NCBI RefSeq assembly: GCF_005405905.1 | Contig: NZ_BJHU01000040.1 | Coordinates: 1 to 64,000, forward strand | DNA from: Acidovorax sp. NB1 | Lineage (GTDB): Bacteria; Pseudomonadota; Gammaproteobacteria; Burkholderiales; Burkholderiaceae_C | DNA length: 64,000 nt | Direction: 5' to 3' | In this document: piece by piece, positions 47,193 to 56,098 of the stretch | Layout: every line of letters begins with the position of its first letter | How positions within the stretch are numbered: the stretch's first letter is position 1 | Notes under the pieces: generated by a model | Told to the model about the DNA's origin: nothing | Database searches by the model: none | The model's input: only the letters and a program-made list of their open reading frames with translations | Made by a program: the position numbers and the translations under genes

Positions 47193-47240
47193 CCTCTACC
47201 GCCTGTCCATCAAGCGCTAGCAGCTATCAATTTTGATGCA
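47181..47240 (-). repeat. Dispersed ~60-bp element, copy 10 (between MFS and dtd)
   Basis: Minus-strand reading CATCAAAATTGATAGCTG, CTAGCGCTTGATGGACAGG, CGGTAGAGGCTATTTTGGG. One of the clearest copies. It supplies the stop of dtd (TGA) on its own strand and the stop of the MFS gene (TAG) on the other. Confidence 0.85.
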
Positions 47241-47685
47241 CTGCAGGTGGCATCCGCAGCGGTATCGTCACCGGCCCGTCATTGACCAAATGCACCTGCA
47301 TGTCGGCCGCAAACTGGCCGGTGGCCACCACGGGGTGGGCTCGGCGGGCTTGGGCCACCAGGTAGTCGTAGAGCCGCCGCCCTTCATCGGGCGCCGCCGC
47401 CTGGGTAAAGCTGGGGCGGTTGCCGCCGGTGGTGTCGGCCGCCAGGGTGAACTGGCTGACCAGCAGCAGGCCTCCATCAACATCCTGCACGCTCTGGTTC
47501 ATCTTGCCCGCAGCGTCCGAAAAGATGCGCAGCTTGAGGATCTTGGCCAGCAGCTTGTCGGCCTCGGCCTCGGTGTCGCCGCGTTCGGCGCACACCAGCA
47601 CCAGCAGGCCCGCGCCGATGGCGCCCACGGTCTGCCCGTCCACATCCACTCGCGCTTCGCGCACACGTTGCAATACGCTGATCAC
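47227..47685 (-). CDS. dtd: D-aminoacyl-tRNA deacylase
   Basis: 152 residues. Removes D-amino acids (and glycine from tRNA-Ala) mischarged on t[23 protein letters not shown] opens the family; SQFTLAADT and [10 protein letters not shown] carry the two active-site signatures (SQFTL and GPVT). The final codons lie in a dispersed element that provides the stop. The start overlaps the CDF gene stop by 4 bp. Confidence 0.95.
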   Translation of the reverse strand: MISVLQRVREARVDVDGQTVGAIGAGLLVLVCAERGDTEAEADKLLAKILKLRIFSDAAGKMNQSVQDVDGGLLLVSQFTLAADTTGGNRPSFTQAAAPDEGRRLYDYLVAQARRAHPVVATGQFAADMQVHLVNDGPVTIPLRMPPAVHQN

Positions 47686-48665
47686 TTCACGGCATCCTTC
47701 ACATCGTCACGGGGGTCGTCGAAATGCGCCTCCACATCGGTGGGCAGCAGCTCGATGGTGGCACGCAGGCCGGGCACGGCGGTCATCAGCGCGCGCTCGA
47801 CCTGGCCGCGCAGCTCGGCGGCGTGGCGCAGGGTCCAGTGCGCAGGCATGTGCAGGTGCATGTCCACAAACTGGCGCTGGCCCGCGCGGCGGGTGGAGAC
47901 ATGGTCGAAGCGCACAGCGCCCGGCGCCTGGGCCGCCACAAACTGCTGCAGCGTGGCGTCGATGGTGGTCTGCACCTCGGGCTCCACTGCCGAATCCATG
48001 AGGCCCTGGGACGAGCGCCACACCAGCTCCACGCCCTCTTTCAGAATGTTCAGCGCCACGGCAATGGCCGCCACCGCATCCAGCCACAGCCACCCGGTCA
48101 GGGCCGCGCCCGCGATGCCCACCAGCACGCCAGCCGAGGTCCACACATCGGTGACCAAGTGGCGGGCATCGGCCTCCAGTGCGATGGAGCGGTGCTCGCG
48201 CGCCGAGCGGAACATCACCCAGGCCAGCAGCCCGTTGAGGGCCGAGCTGAGCACCGACAGCCCCAGGCCCCAGCCCACCTGCTCGATGGGTTGCGGGTCG
48301 AACAACCGGTGGCCCGCAGCCCAGAAGATGCCGGCCGAGACGCCGATGATGAGGATGCCCTCGAAGCCCGAGGAGAAATACTCGGCCTTGTGGTGGCCGT
48401 AGGGGTGGTCATCGTCGGCCGGGCGCTGGGCCACCGTCACCATGGCCAACGCAAACATGGCGCTGGCCAGGTTCACAAACGACTCCATCGCATCCGACAG
48501 CAAACCGACCGAGCCCGTGACCACCCAGGCCAGCGTCTTGAGGGCGATGGTGACTGCCGCCACAGCAATGGACGCCCACAGCAGGTTGCGGGGCGAAAGC
48601 CAGGGGTGGGATGTGGTGGAGGCGGCGGACATGGCGGTAGGTGAAGAAGCCGAAGCAGTGGCCAA
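47682..48665 (-). CDS. Cation diffusion facilitator transporter
   Basis: 327 residues. CDF family: TM2 with [18 protein letters not shown] and TM5 with [20 protein letters not shown] hold the metal-binding Asp/His sites. The pattern [20 protein letters not shown] and a cytoplasmic C-terminal domain with VDMHLHMP are standard. It probably exports zinc, iron or manganese using the proton gradient. The N-terminus is uncertain; Met12 is another start. It is followed by dtd with a 4-bp overlap. Confidence 0.9.
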   Translation of the reverse strand: MATASASSPTAMSAASTTSHPWLSPRNLLWASIAVAAVTIALKTLAWVVTGSVGLLSDAMESFVNLASAMFALAMVTVAQRPADDDHPYGHHKAEYFSSGFEGILIIGVSAGIFWAAGHRLFDPQPIEQVGWGLGLSVLSSALNGLLAWVMFRSAREHRSIALEADARHLVTDVWTSAGVLVGIAGAALTGWLWLDAVAAIAVALNILKEGVELVWRSSQGLMDSAVEPEVQTTIDATLQQFVAAQAPGAVRFDHVSTRRAGQRQFVDMHLHMPAHWTLRHAAELRGQVERALMTAVPGLRATIELLPTDVEAHFDDPRDDVKDAVK

Positions 48666-48750
48666 CAGGCGAATCAGAAATTACACCAGAGCCACCTTAA
48701 GCGCGGTTTAACTGCAGGCCCCGGCGTGGGCCCCATGCCAGAATCCGCGC

Positions 48751-50298
48751 ATGTTCCCCGCCTGGCGCCGCCTTCTGCCCCCACACGCCCTGCACCTGCC
48801 CAGCCTGCTGCTGTGGGTGCTGGTGGCCGGCATTGGTTGCGGCTGGCTGGTGGTGGACCGCCTGCAGCAACTGCACGCGGCGTTCGAGACCGACGCACGC
48901 ATCGTGCACCGGCTGCTGAGCCAGCGCGTGGTGCAGCACGACGCCATCATGGCCACGCTGGCGCTGCTGCAGCCTGCTGCCGCTGCGGCGGATGGCCCGC
49001 ACAACGCGGCATCGCCCCTGCCCCGCCTCCCGTCGGTGTACCCACAGATCCTGACCGTGCTGCAGCGCTCGGCCCACAGCGACTGGCCGCCTACGCTGCA
49101 GGCCGAGCTGGCAGCGGCAGAGGCCACATCACGGCGCACCGGCCACGCCGCGATGGCGGGGCTGAACCTGCCCGCAGGCCGCTTCTACCTGGTGCTGGCG
49201 GGCACACCGGCCAGCTACGCGCTGCACATCGACCTGCGCGCCACCATCCCCATCGACGAGTGGCCCATGGACATGGCCACCAGCCCGGTGCGCGTGACGC
49301 TGGAGCAAAGCGGCACGGCCTTTGTGGTGCAGCCCGGCCAGGCCGACCCGGGCAGCGGCATCCGCACCTACGACTTTCACAAACTGCTGGCCGCTGCCAG
49401 CCAGCCGCTGGACGTGGTAGCACGCCGCAGCGTGAGCCTGCACGAACTGCCCTGGTGGCGCATGCTGGGCTGGTGCCTGCTGACCGCAGCGCTGTGGGCC
49501 ACAGGCCGCGCCCTGTGGCGCCAGCGCGTGGCACGCCAGCGGGCCGAAGAGCTGTTGCGCCTGGGCCAGGTGGCGCGGCTGAACACGCTGGGCGAACTGG
49601 CCGCAGGCATGGCGCACGAGCTGAACCAGCCGCTGACCGCGCTGCTGTCCAGCACGCAGGCCGCCCAGCGCCTGCTGGCCGACGACCCGCCCGATCTCGA
49701 CACCGCACAGACCGCCATGGCCCGCGCCGTGGAGCAGGCGCGCCGCGCATCCACCGTGGTGGGCCGCCTGCGCCGCCTGGTGGAGCGGCCCGACCTGGCA
49801 GGCCAGGCCCAGTCCCTGGCACTGCCCACCGCCGTGCAAGACGTGCTGCATCTGCTGGAGCCCGAGCTGGCGCAGCGCGGTGTGGTGCCCGAGGTGTTGG
49901 CAGCCGCAGACCTGCCCCCGGTGCTGGCCGAACCCGTGGCCCTGCAGCAGATCATCCACAACCTGCTGATGAATGCGCTGCAGGCGCTGGAGCAGGTGCC
50001 GCCCGCAGAGCGCCAGCTGCGCCTGAGCATGGCGCGCGCGGAAAGCGGGCGGGTGACCTTGTCGGTGCGCGACCACGGCCCCGGCATCCCGCCCGAGGCG
50101 CGCCAGCACCTGTTCGAGCCCTTCTACACCACGCGCACCGGCGGGCTGGGCCTGGGCCTCACGCTGTGCGAGAGCCTGGCGCAGGCCATGGGCGCGCAGC
50201 TCGCCCTGGCGCCCGAAGCCACGCCCCCGTCCACCGCCCAGCGGGGTGCCGAGTTCGTGCTGACCCTCTCTGCTGCTCCACCCGCCGATGAACGATAG
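48751..50298 (+). CDS. Sensor histidine kinase
   Basis: 515 residues. TM1 about 18-36 (LLLWVLVAGIGCGWLVV), a periplasmic sensor region to about 230, TM2 at WWRMLGWCLLTAALWATGRA, then a HisKA dimerisation domain with phospho-acceptor His289 in AGMAHELNQPLTALL and an HATPase domain (NLLMNALQAL, DHGPGIPPEARQHLFEPFYT, TTRTGGLGLGLTLCESL). The NQPLTALL form is typical of FixL/StyS-like kinases. The 3' end overlaps the response regulator by 11 bp. The hbpS-like gene downstream suggests a redox or haem-linked signal (inference). Confidence 0.88.
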   Translation: MFPAWRRLLPPHALHLPSLLLWVLVAGIGCGWLVVDRLQQLHAAFETDARIVHRLLSQRVVQHDAIMATLALLQPAAAAADGPHNAASPLPRLPSVYPQILTVLQRSAHSDWPPTLQAELAAAEATSRRTGHAAMAGLNLPAGRFYLVLAGTPASYALHIDLRATIPIDEWPMDMATSPVRVTLEQSGTAFVVQPGQADPGSGIRTYDFHKLLAAASQPLDVVARRSVSLHELPWWRMLGWCLLTAALWATGRALWRQRVARQRAEELLRLGQVARLNTLGELAAGMAHELNQPLTALLSSTQAAQRLLADDPPDLDTAQTAMARAVEQARRASTVVGRLRRLVERPDLAGQAQSLALPTAVQDVLHLLEPELAQRGVVPEVLAAADLPPVLAEPVALQQIIHNLLMNALQALEQVPPAERQLRLSMARAESGRVTLSVRDHGPGIPPEARQHLFEPFYTTRTGGLGLGLTLCESLAQAMGAQLALAPEATPPSTAQRGAEFVLTLSAAPPADER

Positions 50299-50920
50299 CG
50301 CCCCCTCCCTCTCGCCCCTGATCCACCTGGTGGACGACGATGCCGCCGTGCGCGAGGGCCTCTCCCTGCTCATCAGCACCGTGGGCCTGCGCGTGCAGAC
50401 CTGGGCCGACCCGCAGTCGTTCATAGCGGGGTTCGACCGTGCCAGCATCGGCGCCATCGTGCTCGATGTGCGCATGCCCGGCATCAGCGGCCTCACGGTG
50501 CTGGAGCAGCTGCTGGCCCAGGGCGTGGACCAGCCCGTGATTTTGCTCACCGGCCACGGCACGGTGGAGATGTGCCGCCGCGCGTTCAAGACCGGCGCGG
50601 CCGAGTTTCTGGAGAAGCCGGTGGACGATGAGGTGCTGATCGAGGCACTGCAAAACGCCGTGCGCCAGCATGTGCGCTCGCGCGAGCGCCACCAGGCCGA
50701 CCAGCAGGCGCGCGAGCGTTTTGCACAGCTCTCGGCCCGCGAGCGCGAGGTGCTGGGGCTGATCGTGGAGGGGCTGACCAACAAGGAAATCGGCCGGGCG
50801 CTCGAACTCTCGCCCCGCACCGTCGAAACCCATCGCGCCAACCTGTTCGCCAAGCTGGGGGCCGAGTCGCTGGCGCAGCTGATCCGGCGCTATGCGGCGC
50901 TGGTGGATGCCGCATCCTGA
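50288..50920 (+). CDS. Response regulator, FixJ/NarL type
   Basis: 210 residues. The receiver domain has the acidic pair in LVDDDAAVREG, phospho-acceptor Asp60 in AIVLDVRMPG, and Thr/Lys positions GHGTVEM and LEKPVDDE. The C-terminal LuxR-type HTH reads LSAREREVLGLIVEGLTNKE, IGRALELSPRTVETHRANLF. It is the partner of the overlapping kinase gene. A likely target is the palindrome TCCGTAG-TT-CTACGGA just after its stop, in front of the hbpS-like gene. Confidence 0.9.
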   Translation: MNDSAPSLSPLIHLVDDDAAVREGLSLLISTVGLRVQTWADPQSFIAGFDRASIGAIVLDVRMPGISGLTVLEQLLAQGVDQPVILLTGHGTVEMCRRAFKTGAAEFLEKPVDDEVLIEALQNAVRQHVRSRERHQADQQARERFAQLSAREREVLGLIVEGLTNKEIGRALELSPRTVETHRANLFAKLGAESLAQLIRRYAALVDAAS

Positions 50921-50938
50921 ATCGGTCGGCAAAGGCCT

Positions 50939-50954
50939 TCCGTAGTTCTACGGA
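50939..50954. promoter_or_regulatory. Palindromic site upstream of the hbpS-like gene
   Basis: TCCGTAG-TT-CTACGGA, perfect 7-bp arms around two bases, 105 bp before the next ATG and 19 bp after the response regulator stop. LuxR-type output domains bind such symmetric sites as dimers. Confidence 0.5.
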
Positions 50955-51058
50955 GCCCCGCGCGTAGCCGCCCGAATGGCTGAAAACGGCGGCAATTTTT
51001 ACAGTTCTCCCACGGCGCCACAACGGGTGGCACCGACGCAAAAACACCGGAGAACACC

Positions 51059-51553
51059 ATGCAAAACCGCCTCGCCACCGCCGCCGCCCTCACCCTGTCC
51101 CTGATCGCCACCGCCGCCAGCGCCGAAGGCGTACGCACCGAGAAAAACATGTCGCTGGACCTGGCCACGCAGATCGCCGCCCAGACCGTGGCCACCTGCA
51201 CTGCTAACGGCTACGCCGTGACGGCCACCGTGGTGGACCGCGCAGGCACCGTGCGCGCCGTGCACCGCGCCGACAACGCGGGCCCCCACACGCTGGAAGC
51301 CAGCCGCCTCAAGGCCTACACCTCGGCATCGGCCAAGAACAACACGCTGGCCATGATGGAAGGCGCGCAGAAGAACCCTGCTGCCGCCAATCTGGTCAAC
51401 ATCCCCGGCTACCTGCTGCTGGGCGGCGGCGTGCCCGTGAAGGTGGGCAACGAGGTGATTGGCGCTGTGGGCGTGGGCGGTGCGCCCGGCGGCCACCTGG
51501 ACGAGCAATGCGCCGTGGCGGGCATCGCCAAGGTTGCGGACCTGCTGAAGTAA
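51059..51553 (+). CDS. Exported HbpS/GlcG-type haem-binding-family protein
   Basis: 164 residues. A signal peptide (MQNRLATAAALTLSLIATAA, cleaved at ASA) is followed by a single GlcG/HbpS domain: MSLDLATQIAAQTVATCTAN, VTATVVDRAGTVRAVHRADN, GYLLLGGGVPVKVGNEVIGA and VGVGGAPGGHLDEQCAVAGI. In Streptomyces, the extracellular HbpS binds haem and modulates the SenS/SenR two-component system; the same gene association here suggests a similar accessory sensor, which is inference. It is preceded by a palindrome and by CCGGAG upstream of the ATG. Confidence 0.85.
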   Translation: MQNRLATAAALTLSLIATAASAEGVRTEKNMSLDLATQIAAQTVATCTANGYAVTATVVDRAGTVRAVHRADNAGPHTLEASRLKAYTSASAKNNTLAMMEGAQKNPAAANLVNIPGYLLLGGGVPVKVGNEVIGAVGVGGAPGGHLDEQCAVAGIAKVADLLK

Positions 51554-51617
51554 CCGAGCGCAGTCACCGCTAACAGCTCACCGCCCTCACCCGCAACGCA
51601 CGCCATCGGAGGCACCC

Positions 51618-52310
51618 ATGAAGCCCTGGAACCTTGTTTTCGCCCTGGCCGCAGCGCTGGCCTGCGCCACCCCGGCCCAGGCCCAGATGCCTCCCTCGGC
51701 GGCTGAAACAGCGGCCTACCAGGGCCTGCATGCGGCTGCGGCGCGGGGCGATGTGCCCAAGCTAACCCAACTGATCGCAGCACGGGCCGATGTGAATGCC
51801 CGCGATGGCTACGGCCGCACGCCGCTGCATGTGGCCACCTTTGCCCGGCAGGCCGACGCGATCCGCGCCCTGGCCCAATCGGGCGCCGACCTGAACGCGC
51901 TGGAGAACGACCGCTACGACGCCATCACCATTGCCGCCGTGGCCGATGACGAGGCCACGCTGCGCCTGCTGCTGCAACTGGGCGCCAGCGCCCAACAGGT
52001 GACCAGCCGCTACGACGGCACGGCCCTGATCGCCGCCGCCCACCTGGGGCACGACGGCGTGGTGCGCCAGCTGATCGCGGCCGGAGCGCCGCTGGACCAT
52101 GTGAACAACCTGCACTGGACGGCGCTCATCGAATCCATCGTGCTGGGCAATGGCGGCCCGCGCCACCAGGCCACGCTGCAGGCCCTGCTCAAGGCCGGCG
52201 CCAGCCAGGCCCTGACCGACCGCCAAGGCAACACGCCCCTGCAGCTGGCGCGCCAGCGCGGCTACAGCGCCATGGTGCAGATGCTGCAGACGGCTAGCGC
52301 GGCCAAATGA
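51618..52310 (+). CDS. Exported ankyrin-repeat protein
   Basis: 230 residues. Signal peptide MKPWNLVFALAAALACATPA (cleavage after AQA). Then four to five ankyrin repeats: GRTPLHVATFARQADAIRAL, YDAITIAAVADDEATLRLLL, GTALIAAAHLGHDGVVRQLI, HWTALIESIVLGNGGP, GNTPLQLARQRGYSAMVQML. Probably a periplasmic binding protein with an unknown partner. It follows the HbpS-like gene by 64 bp with GGAGG before the start and probably shares its transcript. Confidence 0.87.
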   Translation: MKPWNLVFALAAALACATPAQAQMPPSAAETAAYQGLHAAAARGDVPKLTQLIAARADVNARDGYGRTPLHVATFARQADAIRALAQSGADLNALENDRYDAITIAAVADDEATLRLLLQLGASAQQVTSRYDGTALIAAAHLGHDGVVRQLIAAGAPLDHVNNLHWTALIESIVLGNGGPRHQATLQALLKAGASQALTDRQGNTPLQLARQRGYSAMVQMLQTASAAK

Positions 52311-52418
52311 AGTGTCCGGGTTGGCGAGGGTGTCGCTTTGCCCGCAGGGCCTAACCCGACACGCCCCCGGGCGCGTCCAGCCCACCGGTCAACCGCTGTG
52401 TTGAGCGCCCCACCCAAT

Positions 52419-52479
52419 CAGTATCAAATTAATAGCTACTTGCGCTTACTGGATGCGCGGAAACGGCCAATTTCATTCG
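52419..52479 (+). repeat. Dispersed ~60-bp element, copy 11 (3' of dbpA)
   Basis: Plus-strand blocks GTATCAAATTAATAGCTACT, TGCGCTTACTGGATGCGCGG, AACGGCCAATTTCATTCG. Its right end includes the dbpA stop codon (52473-52475) read on the other strand. Confidence 0.75.
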
Positions 52480-53894
52480 AAATTTTCTTCGTTACCCGAC
52501 ACCAGCCGCGCTTTCACGCTCTTGCCTTTGACGCGCCCGCTGTTGAGCCGCTGCACGGCCTGGGCGCCAATCGCGCGGTCCACCGCGACGTAGGTGGAAA
52601 AGTCGTTCACATTGATCTTGCCGACCTGCTCGCGGGTGTAGCCCATGTCGCCGGTCAGCGCGCCCAGCACGTCGCCCGCGCGGATCTTCTCCTTGCGGCC
52701 GCCGATGATCTGGAGGGTGACCATGGGCGGCACCAGCGGGCCGCTGCCCGTGGGCGTGAGGTCCGCCAGCGGGAACCAGCGCGATTCGCGGCCCTGCAGT
52801 TGCTCGATCTTGCCCACGCTGCCCATTTCGTCCAGGCTGGCCAAGTTCAGCGCCAGGCCTTCGGCGTCGCCCCGGCCGGTGCGGCCGATGCGGTGGATGT
52901 GCACCTCGGGGTCGGGCGTCACGTCCACGTTGATGACGGCGGCCAGGTTGGCAATGTCCAGGCCCCGCGCGGCCACGTCGGTGGCCACCAGCACCGAGCA
53001 ACTGCGATTGGCGAACTGCACCAGCACCTGGTCGCGCTCGCGCTGTTCCAGCTCGCCAAACAGCGCCAGCGCGCTGAAGCCCTGGGCCTGCAGCACCGCC
53101 ACCAGGTCGCGGCACTGCTGCTTGGTGTTGCAAAACGCGATGGACGAGTCGGGCCGGAAGTGGTTGAGCAACTGCGACACCCCATGCAGGCGTTCGCTGT
53201 TCTTCACCTCGTACCAGCGCTGCTCGATCTTGCCTTCGGCATGCTGGGCCTGCACCGTGATCTGCTCGGGCGACTTCATGAACTGCGCACTGAGCTTGGC
53301 GATGCCTTCGGGGTAGGTGGCCGAGAACAGCAGGGTCTGCCGCTCTTTGGGGCATTGGCGCGCCACGGTCACGATGTCGTCAAAGAAGCCCATGTCCAGC
53401 ATGCGATCGGCTTCGTCCAGCACCAGGGTGTTGAGCGCTTCCAGCGTGAGGTGCTGGCGCTCCAGGTGATCCATCACGCGGCCGGGCGTGCCCACCACGA
53501 TGTGGGCGCCGTGCTCCAGGCTCAGCATCTGGCCCCGCAGCGGCACACCGCCGCACAGGGTCACGACCTTGATGTTTTCTTCGGCACGCGCCAGGCGGCG
53601 GATTTCGGTGGTCACCTGGTCGGCCAGCTCACGCGTGGGGCACAGCACCAGGGCCTGCACGGCAAACCGGCGGGGGTTCAGGTTGGCCAGCAGGGCCAGG
53701 GCAAACGCGGCCGTCTTGCCGCTGCCGGTGCTGGCCTGGGCGATCAGGTCCTTGCCCAGCAGCGCAGGCGGCAGGCTGGCCGCCTGGATCGGGGTCATGC
53801 TCGTGTAGCCCAGCTGCTGCAGGTTGGCCAGCATGGCGGGGCTCAGGGCCAGCGCACTGAAATCGGTGCTGGCGGGGGTTTCTTTGGAGGTCAT
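52473..53894 (-). CDS. dbpA: ATP-dependent RNA helicase DbpA
   Basis: 473 residues. DEAD-box core: MTPIQAASLPPALLGKDLIA, STGSGKTAAFAL (motif I), PTRELADQV, VLDEADRMLDMGF (II), LFSATYP (III), ATDVAARGLDI and HRIGRTGRG (VI). A C-terminal DbpA RNA-binding domain (VTLQIIGGRKEKIRAGDVLG, ALTGDMGYTREQVGKINVND) targets hairpin 92 of 23S rRNA in large-subunit assembly. Start ATG 53894. The stop falls at the edge of a dispersed element. Confidence 0.93.
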   Translation of the reverse strand: MTSKETPASTDFSALALSPAMLANLQQLGYTSMTPIQAASLPPALLGKDLIAQASTGSGKTAAFALALLANLNPRRFAVQALVLCPTRELADQVTTEIRRLARAEENIKVVTLCGGVPLRGQMLSLEHGAHIVVGTPGRVMDHLERQHLTLEALNTLVLDEADRMLDMGFFDDIVTVARQCPKERQTLLFSATYPEGIAKLSAQFMKSPEQITVQAQHAEGKIEQRWYEVKNSERLHGVSQLLNHFRPDSSIAFCNTKQQCRDLVAVLQAQGFSALALFGELEQRERDQVLVQFANRSCSVLVATDVAARGLDIANLAAVINVDVTPDPEVHIHRIGRTGRGDAEGLALNLASLDEMGSVGKIEQLQGRESRWFPLADLTPTGSGPLVPPMVTLQIIGGRKEKIRAGDVLGALTGDMGYTREQVGKINVNDFSTYVAVDRAIGAQAVQRLNSGRVKGKSVKARLVSGNEENFE

Positions 53895-53986
53895 GGCCCG
53901 ATTATCCGGCCCGGGGTATCCGGGCAATTACCTTACGCTCCGTCAGGGGTATAGGCTATAACCATCAGACACGCACCGAGTGGGAC

Positions 53987-56050
53987 ATGCCAGATTCATC
54001 CAACGCAGCCAACGCCCCGGGCCAGGGAGGCTCCAGCGACTCGCTGCTGCGCCTGATTGCCGACTCGGTGCCGGCGCTGATGGCCTACTACGACGTTCCC
54101 GGCCTGCGCTGCCAGTTTGCCAACCAGGGCTACGCCGCCTACAACGGCCACAGCACCGAGTCCATCCTGGGCCTGACCGTGCAGGAGGCCATTGGCGACA
54201 AGGCTTGGCAGGCCATCGAGCCGCATGTGAAGCGTTCCACGCTGGGGGAACGCGTCAAATACACCCGCGAGCAGACCCTGCCCAACGGCGAGGTGCGAAT
54301 GATCGAGGTCAACCTGATCCCGCATTTTGGCGACGCGGGGCAACAGCTCGGCTCCTTCGTGCTCATCACCGACATCACCGAACGCTGGCGCGCAGAACGC
54401 GAGGTGCGCCAGAGCGAAGAGCGCATGCGCAAGTTCACCGAGGCCACGGACGAGGCCATCGTGTTCCACCGCGACGGCCTGATCACCGACGGCAACGAGG
54501 CGCTGTACCGGCTCACGGGCTATGCCTTGCACGAGGTGCTGGGCTTGTCGATCTTCAATTTCATCAGCCCCGAATGGCGCGCCACGGCACTCGAATACAC
54601 CCGCAGCGGCCGCGAAGACCCCTACGAAGTCACCATCCGCCACAAGGACGGCCACGCCATTCCGGTCGAGGTGGTCGGCAAGACCATGCCGCTGCACCAT
54701 GCGGACTACCGCATCGTGGTGGTGCGCGACATCACCGCACGCAAGCAGGCGCAGGAGCGCGAGGCCTTCATCGCGCTGCACGACACCCTCACGCAGTTGC
54801 CCAACCGGCATTTCCTGATGGAGCAGCTGTCGCAGGTGCTGTCGCTCGCGCGCAGGCGCCACGGCTGTGCGGCTGTGCTGTTTGTGAACCTGGACCATTT
54901 CAAGACCGTGAACGACTCGCTGGGCCACCACGCGGGCGACCAGTTGCTGCGCAACGTGGCTGAGCGCCTGCGCCAGGGCGTGCGCGATGCCGATGTGGTG
55001 GCCCGGCTGGGCGGCGACGAGTTTGTGGTGGTGCTGACCGATGTGCAGAACCAGGACGACGTGGCCATGGTGGCCGACAAGCTGCTGGACTCCATGCACG
55101 GGGTGTTCACGGTAGACCAGCTGCCGCTCACCATCTCGCCCTCCATCGGCATCAGCCTGTTTCCGGACCACGGCGGCAGCGCCGATGTGCTTCTGCGCTG
55201 CGCCGATGCGGCCATGCACCACGCCAAGGAAAGCGGGCGCGGCAACCGCCAGTTCTACGTCTCCAGCATGGACGCCAGTGCCCTGGACGTGCTGCAGCAA
55301 GAGCGCCAGCTGCGCGAGGCCATTGCCCACAATCACTTCGTTCTGCACTACCAGCCCCAGATTTGCCTGGCCGACGGCACGCTGCAAGGCCTGGAGGCGC
55401 TGGTGCGCTGGCGCCACCCCGAACGGGGACTGGTGGGCCCGGACGAGTTCATCACCTTCTCGGAGTCGCGCGGGCTCATCACCCCCATCGGCCGCTGGGT
55501 GATGCGCGAGGCCTGCCGCCAGCTCAAGGCCTGGCAGGACCAGGGCCTGGCCCTGGTGCCCATGGCCGTGAACTTCTCGGCCCTCGAATTCCGTCAGCGC
55601 GACGTGGCCGCCGAAATCGCAGCCGTTCTGCTCGAAACAGGCCTTGCCCCTAAATACCTGGAGATCGAGCTGACGGAGTCCGTGCTCATGCACCAGACCG
55701 GCCAGGTGCTGGGCACCCTCAACGCCCTCAAGGCTTTGGGTGTAGGCATCTCCATCGACGATTTCGGCACGGGGTATTCATCACTGGCCTACCTCAAGCG
55801 CTACCCCATCGACAAGCTCAAGATCGACCGCTCCTTCGTGGCCGACACACCCGGCAACTCCGACGACGTGGCCATCGTCACCGCTATCATCCAGATGGGC
55901 CGCAGCCTGCAGCTCAAAACCGTGGCCGAAGGGGTGGAAACACAGGCACAGATTGACTTGCTGGCAGGGCTGGGTTGTGACTTGATCCAGGGGTTTGTGG
56001 TGTCGCCCCCCCTGGACGCCGAGGCCACGGAGCGCTGGCTGCGCCGGTAA
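53987..56050 (+). CDS. PAS-GGDEF-EAL c-di-GMP signalling protein
   Basis: 687 residues, no membrane segment. Two PAS domains (about 15-140, SDSLLRLIADSVPALMAYYD; and 140-265, FTEATDEAIVFHRDGLITDG), then a GGDEF domain with intact GGDEF near residue 343 in VARLGGDEFVVVLT, then an EAL domain with LEALVRW (Glu470), ELTESVLMH, DDFGTGYSSLAYLKRYPIDK. The retained motifs suggest it could make and break c-di-GMP, with net activity set by the PAS input. It stands alone between dbpA and amn. Confidence 0.9.
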   Translation: MPDSSNAANAPGQGGSSDSLLRLIADSVPALMAYYDVPGLRCQFANQGYAAYNGHSTESILGLTVQEAIGDKAWQAIEPHVKRSTLGERVKYTREQTLPNGEVRMIEVNLIPHFGDAGQQLGSFVLITDITERWRAEREVRQSEERMRKFTEATDEAIVFHRDGLITDGNEALYRLTGYALHEVLGLSIFNFISPEWRATALEYTRSGREDPYEVTIRHKDGHAIPVEVVGKTMPLHHADYRIVVVRDITARKQAQEREAFIALHDTLTQLPNRHFLMEQLSQVLSLARRRHGCAAVLFVNLDHFKTVNDSLGHHAGDQLLRNVAERLRQGVRDADVVARLGGDEFVVVLTDVQNQDDVAMVADKLLDSMHGVFTVDQLPLTISPSIGISLFPDHGGSADVLLRCADAAMHHAKESGRGNRQFYVSSMDASALDVLQQERQLREAIAHNHFVLHYQPQICLADGTLQGLEALVRWRHPERGLVGPDEFITFSESRGLITPIGRWVMREACRQLKAWQDQGLALVPMAVNFSALEFRQRDVAAEIAAVLLETGLAPKYLEIELTESVLMHQTGQVLGTLNALKALGVGISIDDFGTGYSSLAYLKRYPIDKLKIDRSFVADTPGNSDDVAIVTAIIQMGRSLQLKTVAEGVETQAQIDLLAGLGCDLIQGFVVSPPLDAEATERWLRR

Positions 56051-56098
56051 GCGCGCTTTTCGTCCGATTTTGTCGTCTGGCTTGTGGACAATAGGGGA

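Noticed and set aside
48726-50291. 521-codon frame overlapping the histidine kinase on the same strand
   Set aside because: Extreme Arg/Pro/Gly content and no domains; the +1-shifted kinase frame has all HisKA and HATPase motifs.
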